Shown here in pieces: positions 27,994-37,270 of a DNA stretch of 64,000 bases. A program made the translations under genes and the position numbers. Source of the stretch: PALSA-505 sp963762615 (GTDB lineage Bacteria; Actinomycetota; Actinomycetes; Streptosporangiales; Streptosporangiaceae); assembly GCA_963762615.1 (NCBI GenBank), contig CAVXLG010000015.1:7787-71786 (forward strand). Reading direction: 5' to 3'. Below the pieces are notes generated by a model, which saw only the letters and a program-made list of their open reading frames with translations, was not told the origin of the DNA and ran no database searches. Each line of letters opens with the position of its first letter. The first letter of the stretch is position 1.

Positions 27994-28210
27994 GCTGGCC
28001 CGGTTCGGGCTGACCGAGCGCGAGCGCGAAGTGCTGCTGCTGGTGGCTGCTGGCCGTTCCAATCCGGAGATCGCGCAAGCCCTGTTCATCAGTGCTAAGA
28101 CCGCCAGCGTGCATGTGTCGAACATCCTGGCCAAGCTGGGTGTCAGCGGCCGGGTGGAAGCCGCGGCCGTGGCGCACCGCCTTGGCGTCGCGCCGCAGTT
28201 CCCGGCCTGA
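27955..28210 (+). pseudogene. C-terminal LuxR HTH of the preceding regulator, out of frame
   Basis: EEPADELARFGLTEREREVL, LLVAAGRSNPEIAQALFISA, KTASVHVSNILAKLGVSGRV ending VAPQFPA is a complete LuxR DNA-binding domain. It is one base out of frame with the main ORF, which stops at 27993 after a short aberrant tail. The linker around 27955-27990 must carry an indel. Without it the full protein would be about 1130 aa. As sequenced, the regulator lacks its DNA-binding domain. Confidence 0.85.
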
Positions 28211-28428
28211 CAGCAGCCGCCCGCGGCCGGTTCCGGTCCTGCTCTAAGGGGTGTTGCCGGGCCCCCCGGGTCCGCGATCGGCGGTGAGCGGGGCCGGCTA
28301 AGGGGGGTCCGGCGCAGATCTGAGGAGCCGCTGCCGTCATCTTGCGGTAGCTGCCCGATGTGCCGCCCCGGCCCATAGCGCGAGTGTGGAAGCAATCGCG
28401 CACGTCGATTCACAAGGAGAACAGAACG

Positions 28429-28707
28429 ATGACCTGGCTATTGATCAACCTGCTGGTGGCCGCACCCTTTTTCGCAATCTGGGTCGGGGTGCCTTTGTGG
28501 CTGGTGCTCAAGCACCCCGATCAGGATGACCACCCGCAGGCGGCAGGCGGCCCAGCCCACAGCCACCGGGTCGAGCCGCTGACCGGCAACTCGCGCTCAT
28601 CCCCTGACGCGGCAAGTACCCGGCCAGCCCAAACCGGCCGGCCCCAAAGCCGTACAGCGCTCGATTCCCCGACCGGACGTGCGCTCCACACGACGACGGC
28701 ATCGTGA
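28429..28707 (+). CDS. small N-terminally anchored membrane protein
   Basis: The protein has 92 residues. MTWLLINLLVAAPFFAIWVG followed by VPLWLVLKHPD is one strong transmembrane helix. The rest is polar, Ser/Thr/Pro/Arg-rich and probably disordered. AAGGAG lies eight bases before the ATG, which fixes the start. The hydrophobic head is typical of small actinobacterial membrane proteins of unknown function. It is followed at 130 bases by ltrA on the same strand and may share its transcript. Confidence 0.6.
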   Translation: MTWLLINLLVAAPFFAIWVGVPLWLVLKHPDQDDHPQAAGGPAHSHRVEPLTGNSRSSPDAASTRPAQTGRPQSRTALDSPTGRALHTTTAS

Positions 28708-28839
28708 CCGCACCGCGCTCCGCAGCGGAGACGCGGCATTCGATCAGGCCTGGGCGCAGGACGCTCCCTTGACGGTACGCGCCCTGCTCCCCGGCCCCGC
28801 CAGGACACCACAGCAACTAAGAAAGAGAAGTAACCTCCT

Positions 28840-30186
28840 ATGCCTGCCGCCACCGTCCGCTCCGGCCAGCACACGGCTCCATCCGTGCCTGTGTCCCCGC
28901 CCCGCCGCACCGGGATGGCCAGGGTTCCGCTGCACCCGGTACGGCTGAGCCCGCCGCCGCTGCGCACTGCCGGCGGACACGACCGGGAGGAGCGGCGCGC
29001 CAGCTGGCTCGAGCTGTTCTTCGACCTGGCGTTCGCCGGGGCGGTCGGCCAGCTCGCCGGAGCACTCCAGGATCACCCGAGCCTGGGCAGCCTGGCCCGG
29101 TTCGCGATGCTATTCACCCCGATCTGGTGGCTATGGGTCCAGCTCTCGTTCTACGCCGACCGGCACGAGTCTGAGGACGCGGCACACCGCGTCTCATTCC
29201 TGACTGCGATCCTGCTGTGCGTGGCCCTGGCCGCTGGTGTACCGCGGGCCCTTTCTGGCGACACGACCGGGTTCGTCGTTGCGTTTACCCTGATGCGCGG
29301 CCTGCAGCTGGCGCTGTACGCGCGGGCCCGCCGCAACCTGCCGGCGACCAGGGCGCTCTACACGCGTTACCTGATCTTCTTCGGGGCAGGCGGTGCCCTG
29401 TGGCTGTGCTCGCTCGCCGCTGGCGGCGCGCTCCGGTATGCCATCTGGGGGGCTGCGCTGCTCACCGACGCCGTGGGTGCGCTGGCCATGCTGACACCGT
29501 CCCGCCGGGTCCCGGTCAACCCCTGGCACCTGGCCGACCGGTTCCAGATCTTCGTCCTGATCGTGCTCGGCGAGTCGGTGGCCCGCCTGATCAACGCGGC
29601 GGCCGATCGGCCCTGGAGCGTGCCGCTGGCCGTGGTGCTGGCCGCCGCGCTGCTCGCGCTGGCGGCAGTGTGGTGGGCCTGGCTCAGCACGGCGGACCGG
29701 GACGCCCTCGACACCCCGCAGGCGATCGCCCGGTTCACCGCCGTCAACCTGCCGATCGTGGGCGGCATCGCAGCCGCCAGCGCGGGCTTGCACCTCGCCA
29801 TCATGGCCGCCCACGGAGGCGGGACCATCGGCGCCGGTCCCAGGGCCGCGCTCTACGGCGGGGTCAGCGTCTACCTGCTGGCCAGCGCGATCCTGCCGTC
29901 ACGCAAGCTGACCTGGCAGGCCCGGGCGGCCCGGCTGACCACAGCGCTCGCTGCGATGGGGCTGGTCTTCATGGGGGCGATCGTCGTCCCGGTCTACCTG
30001 GTGCCTGCCCTCACCGCGGTCCTCGCCCTCGGCCTAATCGCCGAAGCCTGGCTCCGCATCAACCGCCGGCGTGCTGCCAGCGTGTGGAACCGGCGCGGGT
30101 TCCGGGGCGAGCGTCATGCCGCACTGGCCGCTAGGCCAGGCCCCGGACGCGCAACCGCCGACCTTCCTCAAGGGAGCGACTCATGA
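28840..30186 (+). CDS. ltrA: low-temperature-requirement A (LtrA) family membrane protein
   Basis: The protein has 448 residues. The family signature REERRASWLELFFDLAFAGA follows a Pro-rich N-terminus; next come WWLWVQLSFYADRHESEDAA and about ten hydrophobic segments to near residue 405. NPWHLADRFQIFVLIVLGES is the other conserved LtrA block with acidic and His residues. LtrA proteins are integral membrane proteins of unclear biochemical role, named for a Listeria cold-growth mutant. The stop overlaps the start of the next gene (ATGA at 30183-30186), so the two are translationally coupled. Confidence 0.9.
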   Translation: MPAATVRSGQHTAPSVPVSPPRRTGMARVPLHPVRLSPPPLRTAGGHDREERRASWLELFFDLAFAGAVGQLAGALQDHPSLGSLARFAMLFTPIWWLWVQLSFYADRHESEDAAHRVSFLTAILLCVALAAGVPRALSGDTTGFVVAFTLMRGLQLALYARARRNLPATRALYTRYLIFFGAGGALWLCSLAAGGALRYAIWGAALLTDAVGALAMLTPSRRVPVNPWHLADRFQIFVLIVLGESVARLINAAADRPWSVPLAVVLAAALLALAAVWWAWLSTADRDALDTPQAIARFTAVNLPIVGGIAAASAGLHLAIMAAHGGGTIGAGPRAALYGGVSVYLLASAILPSRKLTWQARAARLTTALAAMGLVFMGAIVVPVYLVPALTAVLALGLIAEAWLRINRRRAASVWNRRGFRGERHAALAARPGPGRATADLPQGSDS

Positions 30187-31169
30187 CGGCCGTCCTGGAA
30201 TGCCCGGCCCCCATTGTCACCCCCGCCGGGCCCGGCTGGGACGACGCCCGCCAGGAGACGACGCCAGCGTCGATATGGCGGACACTGGTGGGCAACACGA
30301 TCGGCGACGAACTGCTCGAATGGCCGCCCGACGTGTTCGCGCTGACCGAGGTGATCCTCCAGCGCTCAGAAGCGTACCGCTTCGCCCTGTCCCCGCCAGC
30401 CGGCTCCAGCTGGCCACCCGCCGACGTTCCGGACTGGCCCGATGCGGTCACCGATGCGGCCCGGCAGTGGTGTGCCTGGGCCGAGAACAGAAAGGGGGCG
30501 ATCCCCCGCCTCCTGGCCCGGGAGTGGGGAACCCTCCGGGCACGGACTGGGACGCCCCTCAGCCAGCTGGCGGAAGCACGCGACTGGCGGCTGTGCGAGG
30601 CGCTGCTGACCCTGCACGCTATCGCCGACGAGGCCTGCGCTGGGCTGGGCATCGCCCTCGGCGCATCTGGTGCCGATGGTTTGGTATATCGGGCCCGCGG
30701 CCGGGAGCTCCTGGCCAGGACGGGATCCCTGGCTCGTATGCCGGCCCAGTCGATCCGGGTGCTACCCAAGGTCCATACCCCCCCGAACGGCAGCTCGGTG
30801 CGCGCGCTGTCGCGGTACGCGGCGGTGACCGTCCCCGACGTAGCGGTCCGGTGGCAGAAGACGCCCACCCGCCACCTGGGCACACACTCTCACGTCAAGG
30901 GGATCAACTTTCTGCTCCTGCCGTGGCCGCTACAGGTACGAGGGTCAGACTTCCGCCCCGTAGCCGGGCCCTTGCAGAAACTGGCCGGCGACTCCTTCGG
31001 CTTCTTCGAGTTCGCGCCGTCCGGACCGCTCGACCTGGACCTGGTGGACCGGATGCTCATCGCCGCCCGGGACGAGGCCGAGACGGTGGACGTCGTCGTG
31101 CTGCCGGAAAGCGCGGCCGGCCACGGCGAGATCGGTGACCTGGAGGCACTCCTCGCCGGCACGGCGTGA
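30183..31169 (+). CDS. nitrilase-fold protein, N-terminal part (split by frameshift)
   Basis: The product has 328 residues. The first about 235 residues are an uncharacterised, mainly helical domain (SIWRTLVGNTIGDELLEWPP, VFALTEVILQRSEAYRFALS, WRLCEALLTLHAIADEACAG). From HVKGINFLLLPWPLQVRGSD the sequence becomes a carbon-nitrogen hydrolase domain, with the catalytic Glu at E309 in VDVVVLPESA. The frame ends EALLAGTA at 31169. One inserted base would read on directly into the next ORF (GTG-VTGLITGVRE), so the two ORFs are halves of one protein of about 700 aa. It is coupled to ltrA by ATGA. Confidence 0.75.
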   Translation: MTAVLECPAPIVTPAGPGWDDARQETTPASIWRTLVGNTIGDELLEWPPDVFALTEVILQRSEAYRFALSPPAGSSWPPADVPDWPDAVTDAARQWCAWAENRKGAIPRLLAREWGTLRARTGTPLSQLAEARDWRLCEALLTLHAIADEACAGLGIALGASGADGLVYRARGRELLARTGSLARMPAQSIRVLPKVHTPPNGSSVRALSRYAAVTVPDVAVRWQKTPTRHLGTHSHVKGINFLLLPWPLQVRGSDFRPVAGPLQKLAGDSFGFFEFAPSGPLDLDLVDRMLIAARDEAETVDVVVLPESAAGHGEIGDLEALLAGTA

Positions 31170-32287
31170 CCGGGCTGATCACCGGGGTCCGGGAGCGCCC
31201 GGAGCAGCCGGGGGCGTTCCCGCGCAACTGGGTACACATCGGCGTGTGTGTCGGCGAGCAATGGGTGCATATCCGCCAGCCCAAGCACCACCGCTGGTCA
31301 CTCGACGACGGGCAGATCCGCCAGTACCACCTCAGCGGCGCGCTGCATCCGCACATCCGCTGGTGGGAAGCCGCGGAAGTTCCCCGCCGGTCGGTCCAGT
31401 TCGTCGAGCTCGGCGACGGAGTCACGCTCGCCTCGCTGGTCTGCGAGGACCTCGCCCAGACCGACGACGTGGCCAATGTCATCCGCTCCGTCGGCCCGAT
31501 GATCGTGGTGACTCCCCTGCTCGACGGGCCCCAGCTCGGCTCGCGCTGGGCAGCGCGGTATGCCAGCGTCCTGGCCGATGACCCGGGCTCGGCCGTCCTG
31601 ACGCTGACGTCCTTCGGCATGGCGCACCGCTCCCGGCCGCCCGGCTTCGGCCGGTCGCCCGTGATCGCGCTGTGGAAAGGCCCCGGGCAGGCCACTCGCG
31701 AGATCCCGCTCAAGCGCGGCGCCCAGGGTATCCTCCTGTCGGCAAATGCCGCCCGTACCGCCAAGCGCAGCTACGACGGCCGCCGGCCCCTCGAGGATGG
31801 CAGCGAATTCGTCAGCGTGAGCACCCGCCAGATCCGGGCCTCGGCTACCGGCTCGGTGCTCCCGGATTCGCGTGCCCGCTGGTCATCCCAGGCCGCGCCG
31901 TCCCGGGCCGTGCTGGAAACCGATGAGCTCACGATCCTGACATCGTGGGCGGAGGCAGCAGCCGACGCACTGGTGTTCGCACCCGAGCGCATTGAGGCCG
32001 TGCCAGCCGCTGCGCAAGCAGGCGCTCCCTGGCGAGCCGGGCTCCGGATCCCCGAACCATCCCCGTCGCTGGACCACGCCATCAGCAGCATGGCCCAGAC
32101 GGTCCGATCGGCCGCTGCTATCGGCAGCGGGCCGCCACTGGATGCACTCCTTCAAGGCATAGCCGACAGCCAGCCGGACGAACCAGCCCTCGACAGGCTG
32201 GTCCGCGCAGTGCTGCGATCAGCGCTCGAACAGCGCCAGGCCCAGCAAGCCGAGGAGGCATCCCCGCCCGCAGTAATCACTTCGTGA
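31166..32287 (+). CDS. nitrilase-fold protein, C-terminal part (split by frameshift)
   Basis: The product has 373 residues if started at the GTG at 31166. It supplies the other two members of the nitrilase triad: Lys (K40 in HIRQPKHHRWSLDD) and the nucleophilic Cys (C93 in SLVCEDLAQ), followed by IVVTPLLDGPQLGSRWAARY and ALTL-like strands. A C-terminal extension of about 180 residues has no known motif. All three catalytic residues (Glu in the previous ORF, Lys, Cys) are conserved, so the undivided enzyme would be active in principle. The substrate is unknown; amide or nitrile hydrolysis is inferred only from the family. Confidence 0.75.
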   Translation: MTGLITGVRERPEQPGAFPRNWVHIGVCVGEQWVHIRQPKHHRWSLDDGQIRQYHLSGALHPHIRWWEAAEVPRRSVQFVELGDGVTLASLVCEDLAQTDDVANVIRSVGPMIVVTPLLDGPQLGSRWAARYASVLADDPGSAVLTLTSFGMAHRSRPPGFGRSPVIALWKGPGQATREIPLKRGAQGILLSANAARTAKRSYDGRRPLEDGSEFVSVSTRQIRASATGSVLPDSRARWSSQAAPSRAVLETDELTILTSWAEAAADALVFAPERIEAVPAAAQAGAPWRAGLRIPEPSPSLDHAISSMAQTVRSAAAIGSGPPLDALLQGIADSQPDEPALDRLVRAVLRSALEQRQAQQAEEASPPAVITS

Positions 32288-32389
32288 ACAGCCCTGCCGT
32301 CGGCCGGTCAGCGCCGCCAAGGCCGGGCGCGGCCGATTACGCCGAGTCTGGCACCATCACCCGCCAGGTCACTCCAGAGCACCTCTGTG

Positions 32390-32660
32390 CCTAGCTTGCC
32401 CGGTACCGCACCACCGGCAACCAGCGCCGCTACCACGGTGACGTGCTGCGTCGCCATGATCCGCGCCTGCCAGCGGGTGGGCCTGTCCATCGCCGAGATC
32501 CGGACCGCCCTGGCCGAGCTGCCCGAAGGCCACATCCCGGGCCCGCCGACTGGGACCGCCGGCCCAGCGGCTGCGCCACGAACTGCGTCACCGCATCGAT
32601 GACCTCAACCGCGCCCTCCACGCGCTGTCCCCACACCACCCCTCCCAAGAACCGAACTGA
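32390..32660 (+). pseudogene. MerR-family (SoxR-like) regulator relic
   Basis: Pieces in consecutive frames: YRTTGNQRRYHGDVLRR (the wing of the MerR HTH), after one shift MIRACQRVGLSIAEIRTALA with ELPEGHIPG, and after another AQRLRHELRHRIDDLNRALH ending in TGA at 32658-32660. This is the order of SoxR-type MerR proteins, but the first helix-turn-helix and the Fe-S cysteine cluster are absent. It is a decayed remnant. Confidence 0.7.
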
Positions 32661-33095
32661 ACGCCTCCTGGCACCAACAATGCAGCCGGCGTGGCCAGAC
32701 AAGTCCAGGGCGGTACAAGATGCCCAGATATGGCTGCCGTCCGAGCCCACTACCGAGCAACCGCAAGCCGCACCGATCGGCGGATATCGCACCCGACGCC
32801 GGGGCCTCACAGCGGCAGCGGCCGAGCGGACTGCTCGCTAATCAGCCGTCTGCGGTGCGCAGGCAGATGAAGACCTGCCGGAGGATCGCATACCTCGATG
32901 CGAAGACTCGTGAATGGAGACGGGGAAGTGGGGTTCCCGACATTCCAACTAAAGCACGATCAACTTCCCGACCGCCCGGCGGCGAGTGCCGGGGGAGGGG
33001 GCAGTGGCCAGCCCGCGCCGATCATCGTCGCGCCTAATACCTGGTAGCTGCGCCTCCGCCAGGCTAGTTGACCACCCTTCGCCTCTAGCTACTTC
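32661..33095. other. Gene-free stretch holding a dispersed-repeat copy
   Basis: Nothing coding. It contains the second copy of the repeat seen at 4687-4750 (listed next). Confidence 0.4.
32900..32960. repeat. dispersed repeat, copy 2 (partner at 4687)
   Basis: GCGAAGACTCGTGAA, then GGGG-AGTGGGGTTCCCGA and TAAAGCAC in the same order and orientation as at 4687-4750. Like copy 1 it lies in non-coding DNA. A weakly similar GC-rich tail follows both copies. Confidence 0.45.
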
Positions 33096-33176
33096 GACCT
33101 GAAAAAGTCCCGGGGGTGAGGGTGTGGTCGTGGCGGTGGGCTGCCCGTCGCGGGGCGGGCTTGGCGTGAGGCTGGG

Positions 33177-34305
33177 TTAGCTGGCCAGGGCGGCGATCTT
33201 GACCAGGTTGCGGGCGAATACCCCGTGTCCGCACCAGATCGCGGCTCCGTGCCTGTTGTCGAGGCGGGTGCGGTCCCAGCCGTAGCCGCGTTTGAGGTAG
33301 CTGATCCGTCCCTCGCAGCCGGTGCGCCATTTGACCAGCCGGTGGAAGCTCCGGCTGTGCTCGACCGTCTTGCGGGCTGGTGAGGTCTTGGCCTGGCGGG
33401 GGATCGCGACGGTGCGCACGCCGCAGGCGCGCAGGTCGCGTTCGACGGCGGGCTGGCCGTAGCCGCGGTCGGCGGTGACCGCGCGCGGCGGGCACCCGGT
33501 ACGCCGGCGGATGCGTTCGATCGCGGGGACCAGCTGTGGTCCGTCCGGGGCGGCTCCGTATTCGACGCCGTAGTCCAGGATGATGCCGTCGTCGTTGTCG
33601 GTGACCTGGGCTTTGTACCCGAACTCGACCGGGCGGATGCGGCCCTTGCGGATCGGCCGGGCATCGGGGTCGTGCAGGCTGACCAGCCGGGTCGCGCTAC
33701 ACGGTGTTTGCCCGGCCAGCCGGGTGCGGGTCTGCGTCACGATCTTCGCGGTGCGCTCGATCGTGACCGCCAGCTCATCGGCGCCCGCCCAGCCGGCCGC
33801 GCACCCGCCCGCTGAGAGCGTTCGGCAGGGCCCGGCGGCCGTTGCGCAGCACGGCAGCCGACTGTGCCGCCGTCCTTTCCGCCAGGCCGGCCAGCTCACC
33901 GGTCACCCGGCGGATCGCCTGGGTGGTTTCCTCGCGGGAAAGCTTGCCCCGGGTGCGCAGCCTGGCGGCGATCGCGCGAACCCGCCGCGCCGCGGCTCGC
34001 CGCCGGTCGGTTCACCTTGGCGCCGGCCGCCCCGCCCGCCGCCTGCACCCGCCGGGCCGTCCGCACCAGCTTGCCCACTGCCTTGGCCAGCAGCCCCGAG
34101 TCGGTCGGATAAGCCACGTTCGCCCCGATCACCGTGGTGTCAGCCCGGATCCGGGCCGTGCGCAGCAGCTTCTGCCCGGCGGCCTTGTCCCACAACGCCT
34201 CGTTCAGCCCGGCCACCGCGCCCTCCCCGCACCGGGTGGTCAGCTTCATCAGCGTGGTGGGATGCGGCACCTTGCCATCGAGCGGGATCCGGCAAAACCG
34301 CCGGG
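33177..34305 (-). pseudogene. ISNCY/IS1182-like transposase, truncated and frameshifted
   Basis: Minus-strand pieces: RRFCRIPLDGKVPHPTTLMK, LTTRCGEGAVAGLNEALWDK, RIRADTTVIGANVAYPTDSG (catalytic Asp region), LLAKAVGKLVRTARRVQAAG. After shifts near 33900 come IVTQTRTRLAGQTPCSATRL, PVEFGYKAQVTDNDDGIILD, AVTADRGYGQPAVERDLRAC and GRISYLKRGYGWDRTRLDNR, ending at 33177. The normal N-terminus before RRFCR is missing and is replaced by part of an unrelated gene at about 34306. The downstream end of the element is probably near 33100 (a run like CTGAAAAAGTCCCGGGGG). Confidence 0.8.
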
Positions 34306-34307
34306 GC

Positions 34308-34606
34308 AGCTTCCCATCAGCGATGTCCGGATAGAGATTCACTTTGCCCTGGATGTGGAACGGTTCCACTACGACGACGGCCATACCGATGAACCGACCA
34401 GGACACTGATTCTGGAGACACCGGTGCTGGCAGGAGGAAAAGAACGCACTTGGCGCCGCAGACTGCTGATGAACTACGCAGACAGCCACAATGCATTGCC
34501 CGAGACGAGCGCAATCATCTCCTTCATTGACCCCGAGAACCCACACAAGCGCCAGGAGAATCGCTGGCCGAAACACGAACCGAAGGTTAACAATCAAGGT
34601 AGGTGA
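34308..34606 (+). pseudogene. 3' fragment of an unidentified, less GC-rich gene
   Basis: About 98 residues in frame to a TGA at 34604-34606: IEIHFALDVERFHYDDGHTD, RTLILETPVLAGGKERTWRR, MNYADSHNALPETSAIISFI, then DPENPHKRQENRWPKHEPKV. Codon use is clearly less GC-biased than in the neighbours, a sign of foreign origin. The 5' part was lost where the transposase pseudogene abuts it. No family is recognised. Confidence 0.5.
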
Positions 34607-35363
34607 ATGTTGCGACCGAATTGCAATTAGCTCGGTTGATCGTCCACCTCTCATGCCCGTGAGATCGACCTCTCTTGCCGCGGACCGGGCGTCGCGCGGG
34701 AGCGTGTCCCGCAGAATGCCCGGTCCCGCTGGGGTCGGCCCCCGCTTGTCATCCTGTGGCGCTGCCGGATGTCCTTGGGGGCAAGCACGGCGCGGTCGCG
34801 GTGCTGCGCGGCCCGGGGTTCGACGTTCGCGACAGGCGGCAGTCGGCTGCGCCAGCCGGATCACCGAGATTGATGGCGGACTAATGTCCCTCTGAGCTGC
34901 GCCGCGGCGTACTTGCAGCCGGAGGTCTACCCGAAGGTCAGGTTTACCTTGGGGCGGTTGGGGACTGCTCGGCGGCCACGGTCACCCGGGAAGCGAGATG
35001 TTCTTCGACAACAAGTTCATCCCGCCGCCAGGTCGGCCTTGCGTCCGTTCGGAGCCGACTCGGTTGACGTAAAGCCGCTTAACGGCGCACCCATGGTGGC
35101 TGAGGATTTCGTGGCGGCCGCTCTCGAACTGACGACGGCCAGGACCGCAACAACGCTGTCCGCCAGCAGAGGAGGCGGAAACCCTGTGTTTTCAAGGGTT
35201 TCCGGCTAGCCGGTGGGCATCCTCGCACCCCTTGAGAGCCACCTGAGGCCTGTCGTCTGCCCCACTTTTGCCCCACTGGCCAACGCCCGCGATCACGGTT
35301 GTCAGCAGGAGACGCCATGATTGCCAGCGGGCGAGCCGTGAAGATCGGAATGTAGCCTTGACC
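34607..35363. other. No gene recognised
   Basis: 757 bases. None of the open frames (for example 34913-35209) has a ribosome binding site or recognisable content. Confidence 0.35.
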
Positions 35364-35415
35364 TGGTGGGCTGTGCTGGATTTGAACCAGTGACCTCTTC
35401 CGTGTCAGGGAAGTG
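35364..35415 (-). other. 3' half of a tRNA-Val(GAC): probable attachment site
   Basis: On the minus strand the anticodon stem CTTCC, loop CTGACAC (anticodon GAC) and GGAAG are followed by AGGTC, the T arm CTGGTTCAAATCCAG and the acceptor strand ACAGCCC with ACCA. The D arm and 5' acceptor strand are absent, so it is not a functional gene. A copy of the 3' half of a tRNA ending exactly in CCA is the usual footprint of a tRNA-targeting integrase. An integrase gene lies 1.9 kb away (37271-38256). Confidence 0.8.
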
Positions 35416-36150
35416 TAGTTAGTCGGCCCGGTGTGCCTCTGGGTGTCCAGGAAGTGGATTTACCTAGGCTAATACTGGCTTGCCGTGCCTCGGCGGGTCT
35501 CTGAGACTGTGCTGAATGCTCCCGCCTATGGCTCCCGCTCTCCGGTTGACCGGACATGCCACGAAAGTTCAGGCGCAGACTACTGATTCAATCAGAGCCG
35601 CGGCTCAGCGCGCGCCGTGCTCACACAGTCGATCCGGCGGACCGAGATCACGACACTGCCGATCTCGTACCGCCGGTGGTGCGCAACTCGTCGGGTAGAT
35701 GTGCACGAGACCGCGGGCGGAATCCGAAGGTTGCGCGCCTCCGCTGACATTGCCGCTGATCCGCCACGGTTGCGGCGAACCGAGCTGCTACAACCCGGAC
35801 ATGGGCTACGGCGTGAAGACGGTCGAGACGGTCGCCAGGCAGATCAGTCGCGACCTGGCCGGGGCGGTGATGGCCGTCAAGAGCATACGCTCAGCGATCC
35901 GACGTGGCGCGGTTCGTCCGGGCCGGGTCTCGGGCCGTCGGCCCGGAACCAGTCCTGCCCGTTCCGGCACTGTGACCAGGAAGGCCTGTCGAGCATGTAC
36001 GGGCTCTTGCCCCGGCCCGGGCGTTTCCCTGGCTGGGAGCGTCAGCATTCCGGAACCCCCGGGCCGGGTCGGCGCTTGGTGCCCTGTCAGGGTCTCGACC
36101 GCGAGTGCCGGGCTAACGGCTCCTCGGCCAACGGGCTCCGGGACTCGTTG
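35416..36150. other. No confident gene
   Basis: About 735 bases between the tRNA fragment and the E1-like relic. The end of the E1-like gene may extend into the right part, but I cannot follow its frame. Confidence 0.35.
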
Positions 36151-37205
36151 TTCCTGACCTACCAGGTTGCGCTCCGGCGCCTGGCCTCGGACGGTGGCAA
36201 TGGTGCGGGTGCGCGTAAAGCAATAGCACTCCGGATTCCGCTCCATCCACAGAACGGAGGCACACCGCGGACCTATGAGGCCGTCGTACTGTACGAAGTT
36301 CCCGTTGGCTTCGACACCGAGCTCACGTGCCAACAAGCGGCCCACCGACGCCGCTGCTCCTGGGACAGTCCCGCTAGGTCCGCTTCCTCGAGGAGCCGTT
36401 CGCCGTCCGCGAGGATCTCGGCCCGGATCCCGAGCCGTTTCGCGATGTGATCTGCCCCCGAAGGCGCGTCGTGCCGTTCGGGAAACAGGCAGATCATGCA
36501 CGGATCGATGCCGAACCGGCGATTGTGGAGGCCTGCCATCGTGTCGCCGGTCGCCGCATCGATGAGATGGTCGGGCCACAGCCGCTGTGCTTCACGCCGT
36601 GCTTCCGGAGTGTCCAACGCGGTGAGCACCAGCGGACTCCATGGCACCGTCCCTGCATCGATCTCGATGAACAGCTGGGACAAAGGGTGGGGAAACTCAC
36701 GAACATCGAAGTGGTGCAGCACCCGGGTTGCCAGTTCGACCTTATAAATCTGGGCGGCGACGTCAACCGCGGTGCCGATCGAGTAGGTCCCCAGGTTCTC
36801 CGGACCAAACCGCTGGCGGTCGACTGCAAGCAAGGCGCCATCCGCCGGGAGTTCGCTGAGGATCAGCGTGATCCCGGTGCCGATTGCGCCCACGCCAATG
36901 AGGCTCAACATCAGGGTGACGGAGCTCGGCAGATCCAGAGCACGGCCGAGATCGGGTCCCAGCGTGACCGGGCAGAACCGCCGGTGCCGGTGAAGGACCC
37001 GCTGTGTGGAAAGCACGCTGGCGGTGTGCTTGAACACTTCGGTGGCGCCCAGGGCGCCGGCGTAGATCGCGCCGAGTGCATTCCCGCTCCTGGCCGGCCT
37101 GATCACCGCGGAGGACATGGCCGCGACGTGGGCGCCGTAGCCCTCCGGGACGACCCGGATGACGCCGGTTGGCGCCGACGGCCCTACGTGGCCCACTCGG
37201 ATCAT
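36151..37205 (-). pseudogene. ThiF/E1-like adenylyltransferase, frameshifted
   Basis: The main frame (start MIRVGHVGPSAPTGVIRVVP at 37205) contains SGNALGAIYAGALGATEVFK and the nucleotide-binding SLIGVGAIGTGITLIL. AVDRQRFGPENLGTYSIG is the Rossmann second strand plus N-L-x-R-like motif, and DPCMICLFPE a Cys-x2-Cys. After LSQEQRR a shift near 36345 leads to RLLARELGVEANGNFVQYDG and the conserved-looking NPECYCFTRTRTIATVRGQ. E1-like proteins activate ubiquitin-like or small-molecule carboxylates by adenylation and often sit in phage-defence operons. No E2, JAB or cyclase partner is seen here. The exact end is uncertain. Confidence 0.72.
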
Positions 37206-37270
37206 CCAGCGGAAATCCAGCGATTAGCATCACGGCCAGGTAACGACCGCCGTCGTTGCCCCTTCTGGGC

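Noticed and set aside
30183..32287. A DRT-type reverse-transcriptase/nitrilase defence protein
   Set aside because: The nitrilase triad is present but the N-terminal region has none of the RT motifs. The only RT in the window is the group II intron RT, 11 kb away and unrelated in context.
32443..32841. A 132-codon ORF
   Set aside because: It is a mis-framed reading over the MerR relic; the conserved MerR residues are in the other frames.
35364..35440. A complete tRNA-Val gene
   Set aside because: Only the anticodon arm, T arm and 3' acceptor strand are present. The upstream sequence lacks a D arm and a pairing 5' acceptor strand.
36151..37205. A CBASS or ubiquitin-like conjugation defence operon around the E1-like gene
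   Set aside because: No cyclase, E2, JAB peptidase or effector is found nearby; the neighbours are an integrase and non-coding DNA.
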